Source of the DNA: Dasypus novemcinctus
Lineage: Eukaryota > Chordata > Mammalia > Cingulata > Dasypodidae
Direction: 5' to 3'
Assembly (NCBI RefSeq): GCF_030445035.2
Contig: NC_080673.1
Coordinates: 199,948,216-200,012,215 of the forward strand
DNA: 64,000 bases
In this document: piece after piece, positions 1 to 12,300 of the stretch
Layout of the letters: the number at the start of each line of letters is the position of its first letter
Position numbering within the stretch: position 1 is the stretch's first letter
Notes under the pieces: generated by a model
Seen by the model: only the letters and a program-made list of their open reading frames with translations
The model's database searches: none
Told to the model about the DNA's origin: nothing
Position numbers and translations under genes: made by a program

Positions 1-299
1 AATTTCAGTGCAATAGTATAACATACATCCAGTGAAGTTTCTTATCTACTCTCCAGACATGACATTTAAAGTTCCCTGATAATTCCTTGATAGCTTGCTC
101 AGCACTCATGGGAGCCAGCACCAGCATGGACTCTGGCATCACAGCAGTATGACCTGACATGACTGCAGTGACATCAGGGAACCGAATTTTCTGACAAAAC
201 ACCTGGTAGGGAAGCCTTACTGGCAATCTGTGGGCAAGACCAAACAAGGAGTAGAAATCAAAAGGAATCAGAAAAGACTAAATCTACCTCCTGTGCTAG

Positions 300-1000
300 G
301 ACACAACTTGCCTACTCTCCTTACAAGGTACCTAATGTTTATGGAAGAATAGCATGAAAATTCTAAGGGCAGAAGAGAGCTACAAGAAATTGAACCTATA
401 AAATCCCCTCCAAGACAAAAATTCCCTTTTGGGCAAGTGTGCCTCCCTTCTATTGTCCTCAGCAGCATCCTCAAACACAGCCCAGCCTAGGAGGCCTCCC
501 CAATAAATAACACATCTGAACTATACCACAAGACCACCACCAATGACACTATAGGACAAAGTCTGGCATGCAGACATATCGAAGTGTTCACATCTGTCAC
601 TGATTCCAATATTTCGTCTCTGCATTGATTCCATAGAAAGAATTAGGCAGGGATTAAGTATTATCCAGATGAGCATGGCTTTTTTTTTTCTCTCTCCACC
701 TCCCCCACCCCCGCTCCCAGTTGTCTGCTCTCTGTGTCCACTCGCTGTGTGTTCTTCTGTGACTGCTTCCTTATCAGCGGCACCGGGAATCTGCGTTTCC
801 TTTAAATCAGATCCGATTTAAGAATAGCATAGGTCAAGGAAGGCAAACAGAATTAAGGCCTGGAAAAGACTAATCACTGGAGATTATGCAATAGAAATCT
901 ACATGGGTACATAAAGTCACTGAAAGGACACTAGTGCCAAGACTGCCTAATAATAATGAAGACCCCATAGAGGAGGATGAAGTTCCCAGTCCTAAATCTA
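300..1000. repeat. Unclassified interspersed repeat, copy 1
   Basis: Stretches such as GATTTAAGAATAGCATAGGT, AGACTAATCACTGGAGATTA and ATCTACATGGGTACATAAAG correspond in order to those of the copy at 3400-3850. The SINE at 670-808 is inserted within it. Family not identified and borders approximate. Confidence 0.55.
670..808 (-). mobile_element. DAS-type SINE, truncated, minus strand
   Basis: T-run, pyrimidine-rich stretch, then TTGTCTGCTCTCTGTGTCCA, CTCGCTGTGTGTTCTTCTGT and TTATCAGCGGCACCGGGAAT, the 3-prime body of the DAS family as at 36233-36632. The tRNA-like head is missing. It interrupts an older repeat copy. Confidence 0.8.
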
Positions 1001-2249
1001 AGGTCATCAAGGCAATTCACACAAGTGACAGTCATCCACTAAAAAAGTTGGGTACCTTCCTGAGACATTTTAGGGCAAAAGAATAAATTTCACAAGAAAT
1101 CAACAGGGTACTATTGAGGGAACTGCTCACATAGCCTATCTGGGAGCATGAACCCCTCTTTCAGTCTCCAGATCAATGGCTCCAGTGGGTGGGCATCTCA
1201 ACCATCATCCCCGCCTCTGCAATTCCCAAAGGTCACTCTGGAGAGGCAGGGTTAACTCTAGAAGAGCATACTCAGATCCAGCAGGGATTTGCTAGTAGAG
1301 CCCTATGAAAAACCCTAATCTGTAGCTCCTTGGAAAAACTCTCTGGTCTCCACGAGGGGCACATCCCCAGAAACGGTAAGGACACCCCACTTAACTAGTT
1401 CTAGAGGACTGGCATCACAGAGAACATTCGCAATTGTGCACAGCCCGTTCCCATAGACACATATTCCGTCAGAAGAGTGAAGGCTCACAGAGCTCATCTT
1501 GTCCATGGGAAGCAATTCTGATCCTCATGGGCTTTGAGATCAAAGACATCCCACCTCTCCCTCCTGGAAAGTGTCTGAGATGGTTATCCAAGTTATCTTC
1601 ATCACGAGTGACTTACACAGCTCTCTCCAGGCACACAGGAAGGGGATGGCAGGAGGGAGAAGGCAGAAGGGCCAATCATGAGCTGATTTGAGACCCTCCT
1701 GGGATACCCAGACTGCATTTGTCATTCCAGGGAAGTTATGTCAATGGGATGGCTCCATCTACAAGGGTTGTTTTAATGGCTTAAGAACTGACCTACTTCT
1801 AAGAAAACTGTAGGCAAGTAATGTAAAATGTTAGCAACCTGTCACTCCAAAGGGTTATTTTAAGAAATGTAATAGTACTCATGTCTTGGTTATAAGAGAT
1901 AAAGATTGACTAAATTTTTCACTCTTCTTACTAATCACTAAAAAGATCCACCACTCAGTGTAGCTCACCTATAGCTGGTGAGCAGCTAAAAAGGATTTCT
2001 GCTCATCCAAAAGACAAATTTCAGGCAGACAAGAGTTATTGGGCAGGAGATTTCCCAGGTCAGACAAGCAGTGGGGCCATCAGCCTGCTCTCCCAACTCC
2101 CTTCCCAGATACCCAGCAATGAATTTCCCTGACCATCTTGCCTTTGTGTGTGCCCTGAAGCCACACACTCCACCACAGGAGTTAGGAGTCCATCAGGAGA
2201 AAATTCTGGGCCAACACTAGCAGAAAGATCCAGTGACAACTCAGGATCA

Positions 2250-2945
2250 GATAGTTACAGGAGGCATTTACTCATTCAGTAGGCCCAGTGCATGTTCAAA
2301 CAAGCAAAAACAGGTCTCCCGAGTATACACCAACCCAAGCACCAACCACAGATCTGGTAAGAGGCATGTGTAGAAAGTTCCCATCTGAATCCAACTCCAC
2401 CACACTCAGGAACACAAACTCCAAAATAGGACCAACTGACATGGCACTCAACTCCAAAGCCATCTGCCATGACCATAGAAACTGTGAGTCTCTGTAGCCC
2501 TCAGGAGAACCAGTAACTGGGTTTGTATCTACTTTGGCTGTCTCTGGGACCCTGCTGAGGCATGCATAAGTGTCACCCCTCTGATGACCTCTCGACTTTT
2601 TTGGAGACTCATAGCCATACAAACTCATTTGTCCTTTCCATTTCCCCCTTTTATTCAAGATCAAAAAGCAGTTTTTAACACCTGATATTACATGTAGGCT
2701 GAGATATTCTGCTGATCTGAGTTGACCCTTTTATTCAAGGTCTTTTTCTAATTACATAATTAGCTGGTGCTTGGTAATCCCTTGGCACCAGTGAGGCTCA
2801 TCCCTGGGAGTCATATCCCATGCTGGGGGGAAGGTAATGCATTTAAACGCTGAGTTTGGCTTAGAGAGTGGCCACATTTGAGCAACATGGAGGCTCTCAG
2901 GAGGTAACTCTTAGGCACCTTGCAGCTCTAGGCCTAGTTCATATT
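2250..2945 (-). mobile_element. Xenarthran L1-like LINE 3-prime region, copy 1, minus strand
   Basis: Shares an ordered series of segments with 5230-5905: a CCCAAGCACCAACCACAGAT stretch, GCCATGACCATAGAAACTGT, CTCATCCCTGGGAGTCATAT, ATGCTGGGGGGAAGG and CGCTGAGTTTGGCTTAGAGA. The tail end of the element is missing in this copy. The 122-codon minus-strand open frame here belongs to this repeat and is not a gene. LINE assignment rests on the partner copy. Confidence 0.65.
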
Positions 2946-3399
2946 TTAGGCACACAGGCTCATAAACATAGTCATCAGTATCAAGGCCTCATTGTTGGAC
3001 TATCCTTTATTAGTCTTTGCCATTGCACTTGGGGGATTGTTGCTGTTCCATTGGGGAATGTGACAGAACTTCCCTGGCTAGGAACTTGGCACTAGGAACT
3101 TAGTTATTTTTAACTGTATCCACTATGAAAATACCCAAACATTTTTATGTACCCTGTATACATGCCCTGGAGAACTCCCTCCCAACCATGTGTCCCCCTA
3201 ATCAATAACACCCCACACCAGTGTTCCTCCCCTGCCATAGTTGAACCTCTCTGTGGTCCAAAACTTCTTCAAAAATAAAGCCTAGTATATTGCCAGGTTC
3301 CATTAATAGTAAAATGGAATATAGTGATGGATTTAAAGGTTAGATATAGAATACATACTAATTTAGAAAAATTTAAGTAAAAATAAATGGGGTATCAAA

Positions 3400-3850
3400 A
3401 AATGACAAGCCCCTCTCTCCAAGGCTCATTCTTCCCTTGACCTTAGACAACGGTTCTTCCAGGAAGTGTACCTCCCTCTGTTTTGCCCAGTAGTACCCTG
3501 CTAGAAACTTCAGTGTAGGAGGCACCCTAGTGCATGACTTGGGGTCATCTAAACTAACTCTTAAGGCCAAGACCAGTGTAAGACCTGTCTTGCAAATAGG
3601 AAAACCCCTTGCTGACATGAAAGCTATCACTGGTTTCATCTGTACACTAATTCTGTAGCCAGTAGAGAACTACAGACAGGGCTTGGATGACATCTGATTT
3701 AAGAATCATAGGTTAGGAGAGTGTAGGTATGAAATAAAACAAAGCCTTAGAAAGATTAGTCATTGGAGCTGATGCAGAGTGTCCTCAGATATCTACATGG
3801 AAAGTAAAGTCAATAAAAGTCCACTAAACTGCCTCCCTACTGAGAAAAAG
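3400..3850. repeat. Unclassified interspersed repeat, copy 2
   Basis: GATTTAAGAATCATAGGTTA, AGATTAGTCATTGGAGCTGA and ATCTACATGGAAAGTAAAGT match copy 1 in the same order without the SINE. The left part (GTAGGAGGCACCCTAGTGCA) is also related to about 490-520. Same orientation as copy 1. Confidence 0.55.
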
Positions 3851-4140
3851 TCTGTTTTAAAGCTAAGAGCATGTTATCAACTCTGTTCAGTCAAATGGCA
3901 GTTACCGGACAAGTCTGAAACAACATGTGCATCAAGGCATTAAGTACCTAGTCTCAGCTATTAGAATCTATAGGCTGAGTCATTCTATCCCATTCTGAAG
4001 ACCAAATCAAAGACCTACCTCTTCTCAGCTCTCATTTTTCTTGCTTTGTGGAGGGTACCAGAAAGGGGAAGCACACAAAAAGGAGAATAGGAGCAGCAGG
4101 GGTCAGGGTCAGTTTAGAGTCCATTGACTTCCATGCCAAC
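3850..4140. other. Intergenic, nothing recognised
   Basis: AT-rich sequence between two repeats, without a supported gene or signal. Confidence 0.6.
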
Positions 4141-4144
4141 CCTC

Positions 4145-6015
4145 CAGGTGGTATCTGTGGCAGTTTGATGTTTATGAATTCCAGAAATAGATACTGAATT
4201 ATGTTTGTAAACTGGTCTGTCCCTCTGGGAATATTAGATTATATTGGATTCAGAGGTTTCACTTTTACTTAAATAATGATTAAGGCTTTGATCATTATGT
4301 ATGTCACATCAGTAGAACATTGCATCCCCACCCCCTTGGTGGTTGGGGATTCAGAGAAAATGGCAAGGCACAGGAGTTAGCTGGAGTTTTGACCTGGAGC
4401 CCTGGGAAGTAAGCACACAGAGGAGCTTGGTAGTGAGGAAAGAGTGAAGGCCCTGTGAAGAGGCAAGCTGTTTGCCTGATAGCCTACAGCTGACCTTGTG
4501 GCAGGAACAGAGCAGCTGAGCCCAGACAGAGGCAAATCCCAGGAAGAGAGGAACCCAGGGAGCCTGAACCCTGGCAGATGTCGCAGCCATCTTGCTCCAA
4601 CATGGGGCAAAAGACTTTGGTGAGGGAAGTAACTTATGCTTTTTTTTTTTTTAATATTTATTTATTATTATTATTATTTTTTAATTACATTAAAAAAATA
4701 TATATGAGGTCCCATTCAACCCCACCGCCCCCGCCCCCCACTCCCCCCACAGCAACACTCTCTCCCATCATCGTGATACATCCATTGCACCTGGTAAGTT
4801 CATCTCTGAGCATCACTGCACCCCATAGTCAATGGTCCACATCATAGCCCAGACTCTCTCACGTTCCATCCAGTGGGCCCTGGGGGGATCTACAGTGTCC
4901 CGTAATTGTCCGTGAAGCACTGTCCAGGACAACTCCACGTCCTGAAAACGCCTCCACATCTCATCTCTTCCTCCCGTTCCCCACACCCAGCAGCCCCCAT
5001 GGCTACCATTCCCACACCCATTCCACATTTTCTCTGTGGACATTGGATTGGTTGTGTCCATTGCACATCTATGTCAAGTGAGGGCTTAGATTCCACATGG
5101 GTACTGGATGCACTCTTCCCGCTTCTAGTTGTAGACACTCTAGGCTCCATGTTGTGATGGTTGACCTTCTTCAACTCCATGTTAGCTGAGTGGAGTAAGT
5201 CCAATAAGTCAAAGTGTAGGAGCTGAAGTCTGTTGAGGCTCTGGGCCTGGGTGTCATATTATCAGTCCAGAGATTCAAATCCCCTACATATATCTTAAAC
5301 CCAGCACCAACTACAATTCCAATAAAGTAGCATGCAAGTCTTGTGAAAAGAGATCCCCTCTGAGTCCATTTCCATCACGCAGAAACACCAGCTCCAAAGA
5401 AGGGCCATCTGTCATGGCAGTGAACCCCTTCTGCCATGACCATAGAACCCGTGGGTCTCTTTATCCCTCAAAAGAACCAATACCTGGGGTTGTATCTACC
5501 TTATCTGTCTCTTAGACTCTGTTCAGTTGTACATAGGGGTATTCCTTCTGACAACCTCCAGACTCTTTTTTAGAGACTCACAGCCTTATAATCTCATTTC
5601 TCCTTTCCATTTCCCCCTTACATTAGGTCAAACCGCTTCCCGAAGTCATGTTATTATATGTAGATAGGTATATTCTGCTGTTCCGCATTGAATCTTTAAT
5701 TCAAGGTCATTTTCTAGTTGCTTCTTCAGCTGGTTTGTGGTAGTGATCCCTCGGTGCCAGGGAGGCTCATCCCTGGGTGTCGTGTCCCACGCTGGGGGGA
5801 ATGCATCACATCTACACGCTGAGTTTGGCTGTGAGAGTGGCCACATTTGAGTAACATGAAGGCTGTCAGGAGGAAACCCCCAGGCACAATGCTACTCTAG
5901 GCCTTGTAACTTATGCTTTAAGACCTGGTAACTGTGAGCTTCTACCCCAAATAAATACTTTCTATAAAAACCAACCAATTTCTGGTATTTTGCCTTAACA
6001 TCCCTTTAGCTAATA
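4145..6015 (+). repeat. Unclassified mid-length repeat, copy A (split by a LINE)
   Basis: Parts 4145-4642 and 5906-6015 form one element closely related to the copy at 16812-18010. Both begin GCAGTTTGATGTTTATGAAT-like, pass through CAGCCATCTTGCTCCAACA and GGTGAGGGAAGTAACTTATG, and end near an AATAAATACTTTCTATAAAA and GGTATTTTGC stretch. An LTR or a non-autonomous DNA element is possible, and I cannot decide which. It is interrupted by a LINE insertion with target duplication. Confidence 0.7.
4643..5905 (-). mobile_element. Xenarthran L1-type LINE 3-prime end inserted in copy A, minus strand, with 14-bp target duplication
   Basis: The left end is a T-run and AT-rich tail (TTTATTTATTATTATTATTA), the reverse complement of a poly-A tail. 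The body includes TCCCATTCAACCCCACCGCC and ATCCATTGCACCTGGTAAGT, which I recall from xenarthran L1 3-prime regions. GTAACTTATGCTTT is repeated exactly at 4629-4642 and 5906-5919. The uninterrupted counterpart at about 17898 shows the empty site. The insertion is 5-prime truncated and has no coding capacity. Confidence 0.85.
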
Positions 6016-7195
6016 TAGTATCCATGGACTAAAGGATTCACATACAGTAGATCAATGTCTTAAGTAAGTGCCCTTAGTTGAGCATGTTCTGTCCACCTTA
6101 AAGGGTAAAACCTCAATTTGGCCAAAGGAACATTATTTTCCCCTTCAAGTGTTCCTAACTGTTTAAGTAATTAAGTACCAAAACAAAACACTGAATCTTT
6201 GAGCCGGGTTTTATTAGAGGGGTATCTGTCCCCTTAATATACTCAGAAAATACAGGGAACTAACAGCATGTTCTTTGGCTATTCTTTGGTGTAAGAGGCA
6301 ACACCCTAAAACTCAACACCTTTAGAGTCTAGGCCGGAGATGGAAGGGAACAAGTTTTCCTCGTTCTAAGTGTCAGAAACACAGCAGCCAAAAATAGACA
6401 CTTTCACAGAATTCCAGACCAGAGACTCCATTAATAAGGACCAACTCTGATGTTAAAGAGGTAACAAAACAGCAGGTGCCAAAGTTCAAACACAGCAGCC
6501 TAGTCCAGTAGGAAGCAGGACACAGATGCAGTGAGTGTCACTTCATCTGGAATCCCTGCAGGAGCACTGCCAGGGTTCTGGTTGCATTCTACATTGTGAC
6601 ACCCTCTCCCCGACACTGCTCCATGACACCCCTTTTAGTGCTCTGCTCTGGGTTTGTTCAGCACATGTAGCTGGTGAGAGGCAGGTCATCTCTTCTGCAG
6701 ATCTAGAAGTACTTCAGAGGTTCAAGTTTTAAGAAAGCACCAAGAGGATGGCTACTTGCAAACAAAAGCACTGAGAGAGTGACAATGGAATATGATAGGT
6801 TTCAAGGTTATTGCCCTGACCTCTGAGGTCTGGCCAGACTCCCTCTCCAATGCCTGCAGTCCCTCTGATTCCTGTATATGTGCATGTAGCATTTGCTGCC
6901 TTAGGGAAAGACTCCCCACCTGATTCTGCCTGAAAGAGGAGACCCAGCACCAACCCTAGGCTGGTGGAAGAGGGCAACCCAACCCTAGGCTACAGAACCA
7001 GGATGTTTGGGAACCAACATCTACATGCACAGGGTGAAGTTTCTGGATGAGAGAGAGACTCAAGTTCTCTAGATCAGAAAATACCATTGTTCTGCTGCAG
7101 CTGCCCTGCTCCAACCTCAGGCTGCAAGGCATGTACTCTGAGACCAGACAGAAGAGAAGGCCCATGGGGGAAGAATTCCTCCATGTCTACTACAC
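6015..7195. other. Intergenic, nothing recognised
   Basis: No gene, RNA or named repeat recognised. Short open frames lack recognisable motifs. Confidence 0.6.
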
Positions 7196-7199
7196 CTAG

Positions 7200-7525
7200 C
7201 TCCAGGCACACCTGCTAACCCACCTCTCATAACCCCAGAAGCTGCTACCACAAGCAGCTGGTCACCATGCTGGCACCAAGAAGTCATATCATTGGTCATG
7301 GACATGAGTACAGAAAAATCCTATGAACTTATCCCCAAGATCCCTTTCCAAGTAGGGCCAAAAAATCCTTCCAGGCCTGCCACCCAATCTGTGTTCCAAA
7401 GTAACACTATCGAGGCTTTGCAGGAGGTCAGCAAGGACTCCCTAGTCATCCTGTTTGGAGACTCCAACCTTTGTGCCATTGGGGTCAGAAGAAGGAACAT
7501 GTGGGGATACCATCAGGCCTGAGTG
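7200..7525 (+). pseudogene. Histone H3 processed pseudogene, decayed
   Basis: The frame ending at 7522 contains FQSNTIEALQEVSKDS and then LVILFGDSNLCAI, which aligns with the H3 alpha-2 helix (FQS..ALQEASEAYLV.LFEDTNLCAI). Upstream, KSYELIPKIPFQ matches the KSTELLIRKLPFQ region, and DNA near 7249-7266 matches the KQLAT codons. There are substitutions throughout, a deletion of about 25 codons in the N-terminal half, and loss of the C-terminal residues at a stop (7520-7522). No introns interrupt the homology, so it is most simply a retrocopy. Intact H3 is 136 codons. No function is expected. Confidence 0.8.
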
Positions 7526-8801
7526 CCCAGCATAGGACATCACTCATCCTCTTATCAGGGGCCTAGGCATTGGGCAGGAATAAGGTTCCCAAAATTGATG
7601 CAAGTGGGAAAAGGAATTATTGGCTAGATTATTACTAAGTCCTCTCTCCCATCTTCAACCAAGTTACTATAAAGTATATGAGTTCTAGCGTATGTTCACT
7701 GATGACATTCCATTCTGTTTAAGGGGAAAGGTGGCAATCCCCATCGTGTATCAGAACTGAGCAGACCAATTTATCTAGTCTCTAAATAAACTTACCATGA
7801 AGATCCTGTTCATATACACTCACAGATCTAGCACCTCATCCATCAGCATCATGTGTGGCCCTTTCCTGGCCACTGGCCCTGTGTGAGGGGCCACTATCCC
7901 CACCAGCTATAGTCAGGACCTTATCTTTTTGATTATCCAAGGCCAGATATTCAGGTCTTAACAGTCAAGTTTATGTCGCTCAGCACTTCCAGCCTTGTTA
8001 CCTGTGCAGGGCCGATTAGGACAGTGTTGCATCAGCTCAGACTTGGAGTCACTGATTCCCACAGGGAGGACTTAACACAGGGCCCACCAGGACCTTCAGA
8101 TCCCAGAGGGCGAGGATCAGGTGGGCATGGGGGAAGGGAGGCACTTCCAACAAAGCTTCCTGGAAGAAGCTGCTGGTGTCCTCGTGCCCAGCTGCATCCA
8201 GAAGCCTACCTTTCCCAACACTGGGCCCACCTGACCCCTTCCCATCCTACTACCTCCTGCTGGATGGAGCAGTGGGCCTGCCCACCTCACGTGCAGAGTT
8301 GCGCCTTCCCCACCCACACTCCTGCCCATCTCGTCTCCTTCAGGCCCCTGTCATATCTGTGACTCCTCTGCTCTGCCTAAGGCCTCCGGCTCATAAAGAA
8401 CTGATACCAATACAGACTTCCAAGAACAGCAGCACAGGTCTAGAAACTCGTAAGAGAATAAATGAGTTGGGTGTGGGGAGGTTTCATGACATTCAGCCTC
8501 TGGAGAGGAGGAACCAGCCTCTGTTCTGTGACCTCGGAATGGAGGGGGGTTGTGTTTGGCACTGGGGGGGTGATTTTTTGCTACCATTTTTTGGAACTTG
8601 TTTTAACTACTTCACAAAATTTCCTTTAGTTGAGTACTTCATTTGAGCCCATCACAACCAGTTAGGATCCAGATTCCCATGGACAGTCCATTTGTATTGA
8701 TTCTCACTCTCCCTACCCCTCACCTTTACTGAGAACACCTGTTTGGTAAGCCACTACAGAAATGAGGACTCTGACAAGCAAACCAAAGTATAAGGAAAGT
8801 T
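7526..8801. other. Intergenic, nothing recognised
   Basis: No supported gene or named repeat. The open frames at 7973-8646 overlap each other in different frames and have no recognised motif. Confidence 0.6.
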
Positions 8802-8806
8802 GCAAC

Positions 8807-9334
8807 TGACAGGACTAGGTCCCATCCCTAACTCCCATAACAGCCACAACTTGCGGAAGCTGCAAGTTTATTATTAACCTGCCCCACTGTGGAAGGGCAA
8901 TCAGCCATTTATTCAAAAGGAGCCACATCCCATGACATAGAACAGCCCCCATCCAGAGCCTACATGTCCAGATACAGTTCATTTCCTCACAAGAATAGAC
9001 AAAGAAGCCACATGACACCACCAACCCCTCCTGCACCCCTAGAATTCACTGCCCCTTGCCCACCGCCACCTAGCCATCCCTATTGGTCCTTGGGTCTTAC
9101 CTAAACCCCAACCCACTCCCACTGACTAAGCATGTTCCCCCCTATAAATGTACTGTATAAATTCATGACTGCCTTTGCCAGAAACAGACTGAAGTTTCTC
9201 TTCAGACCCCTGCCATGCTGGTGGGGAGCTGAAGTTTATTCTTCAGACCCCCTCCATTGGGAGAGCTTCCCAATAAATCCTTCCCTGCAGTTGCTCGTCT
9301 CAGCATCCCAATTGTTTCAACACAACATCTAACA
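8807..9334 (+). repeat. 5-prime LTR of the endogenous retrovirus
   Basis: 528 bp, TG...CA ends. TATAAA occurs at 9143 and 9156, and the poly-A signal AATAAA at 9272. Near the 3-prime end a block of about 38 bp (CTGAAGTTT...TTCAGACCCC) is present twice. Confidence 0.92.
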
Positions 9335-9352
9335 TTTGGTGCTGGAAACCCA
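9335..9352 (+). other. Primer-binding site, tRNA-Phe-like
   Basis: TTTGGTGCTGGAAACCCA directly follows the 5-prime LTR. TGGTGC..GAAACCC resembles the complement of the tRNA-Phe 3-prime end with one extra or changed base. The assignment is tentative because the site has decayed. Confidence 0.55.
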
Positions 9353-9929
9353 GGATCCAGGAAGAGAAGACCTCCACCACCATACCTTGCAACCTGGGAA
9401 GCAGTGAGCAGCAACATTTCCCAGATCCTGGTTGGTGAGCTTGTTGCCAGATCTTGGAAAGAGGAAGCAATGGGCAGCGGCAGCTCACCCAGGCTTACTC
9501 CTTGACCCTGACCATGTAAATCTAGGTCCTTTCCACCTTCTTCTGGAACTCCTCAGAGCGAACCCCAGAGATGCTTGGGATTGTGATAAGACTGGTAGGT
9601 TGGTCAGAGACCTACCCTCATCACTGCTGTAGCTCCATCCAAACTGGACTCTGATTACCAGCTGGGTGAGTTAAGGGAATCCTTTGGAGGATCTTGTTCT
9701 TTCTCCTGTTGTTTTAGACAACTCTGCAAATCCTAGCTAGGTCAGTGATCCTCTTTGTTCTCAGGGACCACAGCAGGTGCCCAACCTGCATCCCCAGAAG
9801 CCCCTCAGGAATTAGAGATGTCTGATCCTGGGTGTGGACTGCCTGCTGAAAAGGTTCTCTGACTAACTCGGAGACGCCTGACTTGCTCAGTTAACCTTGA
9901 GAGTCCTGACCTCATCCCAGCTTCCAAAA

Positions 9930-11410
9930 ATGGGGAACACTCCCTCAGCTCCTCCGAAAGCTGCACCACTGGGCTGCCTCCTTCAAAACCTTAAAACCTT
10001 ATATCCTGAAGGAGATATCAGACCCAACAAGCGTATCTACTACTCCACTATTATTTGGCCTCAATGCAAATAAGAACATGAAAGTCAATGGCCAGAACAC
10101 GGAAAGTCAATGGCTCGACGTACAGATCCTTAGAGATCTGGAAAACTTCACCCAATGCAATGGCAAGTGACTAGAGATCCCTAATGTTCAGGCCTTCCTA
10201 TGTCTCTGAAACCGGCCTTCTCTGTCAGTCGTGTTCCTCTTACCAAATCCTATTGCTCAAACAAACTTTCATCTCCCTCGCTCACCTCCCAAATCCCCTA
10301 AAAATCTCAACTTTGATCTTGCAAGCCAAGTTCCTCCTGCACCCTCTCCCTATGCACCTCCAACTTTGTCTCCATCCTCATCCTTGCTGCCACCCTCCAC
10401 CCCTCAGCCCTCTGCCACGCTGTCTTCTGCCCCTTTCTCCTCTCCTCATACTCATTCAAAAGTTAACCCCTCTCTACCTCTTAATTCTACACAAACACCA
10501 ACACTCCTCCTACCTCTCAGAAAAATAGAATAGTTAAAATACACATTCCCTTCTCACTTTCAGATCTTAGTCAGATCCAAGTCAGATCTTAGACAAATGG
10601 TTAGAATCCTTTTCAGAAAATCCTGCTACATACACTAAAGAATTCCTACACCTCACTCGCTCCTGTGATCTCACATATCTGGATGTCTATGTCATAACCT
10701 CTACTACCCTCAAGGAAAAGAGCTGTATTTGGCTGCAGCCATTGCCTTTGCTGACTCCATACACACCCAGGACCCTCACCGACATTCCCCTGCCCTGAGG
10801 CAGTTCCTGCAGCCTCCCCTCTGTGGGAATATCACACATGCTCTAGAGATTTAGAACGCGTGGCACACTTTCTAACCGGCATAATAGAAAGCATGGAAAA
10901 GGCAGCCCTCAAAGCAGTAAATTATGACAAGATTAAAGAAATTTCCCAAAAATCAGATGAAAACCCTACTGCCTTTATGAATAGATTGAATCTGAATGAC
11001 TATACTTACATGCCCACTTTATCACTCAAGCATTCTCAGGTATCAGAAGGAAAAAAAACTGCAGAAATTAGAGGAGGGCCCTCAAACCCCCAGAAAGACC
11101 TAATTAAAGCAGCCTTCAAGGTCTTTAACAATAGAGAGGAGGAAGCCAAATTAGAAAAACACAAATGAGAACAAGCTAAAGCCTCCCTCCTTGCTGCTGC
11201 CCTCAGGCAATTCTCAAAAACCCCACCCCTCTTCTTCCCTGCCGCCACTACCTGGACCCTGCTTTAAATGTGGGAAGGACGGACACTGGGCATGTGCATG
11301 CCCTAATCCAAGGCCCCCCCACCAGGGTCTTGTCCAGTGTGCCAATGCAATGGCCATTGGAAGTTGATTGTCCCAAAAACCCAGTTTCTGGGGAAATCCT
11401 TCCAACACGC
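9930..11410 (+). pseudogene. ERV gag remnant
   Basis: A gag-like start at 9930 reads MGNTPSAPPKAAPLGCLL. Its N-terminal Gly fits the myristoylated matrix of gammaretroviruses. It meets a stop at about 10071. A proline-rich stretch follows (about 10230-10530). A capsid-like piece lies at 10860-11168. A nucleocapsid CCHC knuckle sits at 11260-11301 with C..C....H....C spacing intact. Many stops and frameshifts separate the pieces, so no Gag protein can be made. Confidence 0.85.
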
Positions 11411-11499
11411 CTTACCAGCCTAGAACCTAAATCATCTTCCCTTCCTGGCCTACTAGGAGCAGCAGAAGACTGATGGGCCCCGAGTTTGGAAAAGCCCCG

Positions 11500-12300
11500 C
11501 ATCCCCAGTCCTTTCAGAACATTTAAAACCTTTACCATCGTCCTCAATGTCTATTGTGGGAGTTGATGGTTAGCCTTCCTCTCCCTTGATTATATACCCC
11601 CTTCCTTGCACTATAGAAAATCTCACATTCTCACACCAATTCCTAGTTAAATAATCATGCCCCTCCCTCCCTCTTAGGATGAGACATTCTATCCACACTG
11701 CACCCCTCTATCTCCTTTTCACTACCCTCCCCCCAAGCTAGTTTCCTTCTCCTTTTGTCCCCAGCCTTAACTCCTACTTCCCCTCCTGCACCGACATCCC
11801 TCCTATCTTACAGCAGGAAGTAAAACCCCAAGTCTGAAACACTGACTCTCCCTCAATAGCCTCACACCTCTCCCTGTAAAAATCACCCTAAAGGACAGCT
11901 CTTCTTTCATCAGCTTTCCCCAATATCCTCTCTCCCGCCATGCCAAGCGCAGACTTAAACCCACCATCCACAAAATTTGTGCCTCAGGGTTGTTACGCCC
12001 CACCAACTCTCCATTCAGTGCACCTATTCTAGCTGTTAAAATACCTAATGGCAGTTATCATCTAGTACAAGACTTAAGAGCTGTCAACCAGACAACCCAG
12101 CCTATAGCCCCCGTGGTCCCCAACCCCTATAGCCTCTTCTCACATATCCTCCCCAAACCACACATTACACAGTAATAGACCTCAGTGATGCCATTTTCAC
12201 AATCCCCCTAGATGAAAACTCTCAAAACATCTTTGCTTTTACATGGGCAGACCCAAATAACCCCACTAATAATTTTTCTCCTCATGTGTGGCCCTTATAT
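11500..12300 (+). pseudogene. ERV pol remnant (protease edge and start of reverse transcriptase)
   Basis: A reverse-transcriptase motif reading VQDLRAVNQ lies near 12063-12090. After a frame break, VIDLSDAIFTIPLD followed by FAFTWADP (about 12174-12255) matches the next conserved RT block. The catalytic YxDD segment, RNase H, integrase and env are not found before the 3-prime LTR, so a large internal deletion has occurred. The protein is non-functional. Confidence 0.85.

Larger units (their letters stand above)
1..2240. other. Intergenic, with one copy of an unclassified repeat and a SINE fragment
   Basis: No gene recognised. About 300-1000 is related to 3400-3850, with a SINE piece inserted at about 670-805 in the first copy. 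An 80-codon minus-strand open frame at 5-247 has no recognised relatives. The rest holds nothing I can name. Confidence 0.6.

Noticed and set aside
5..247. 80-codon minus-strand frame at the window edge
   Set aside because: It reads smoothly, but I recognise no domain, and it stops at the window edge. There is not enough to call a gene or pseudogene.
2296..2664. 122-codon minus-strand frame as a gene
   Set aside because: It coincides with a LINE-like 3-prime repeat that has a second copy at 5.2-5.9 kb.
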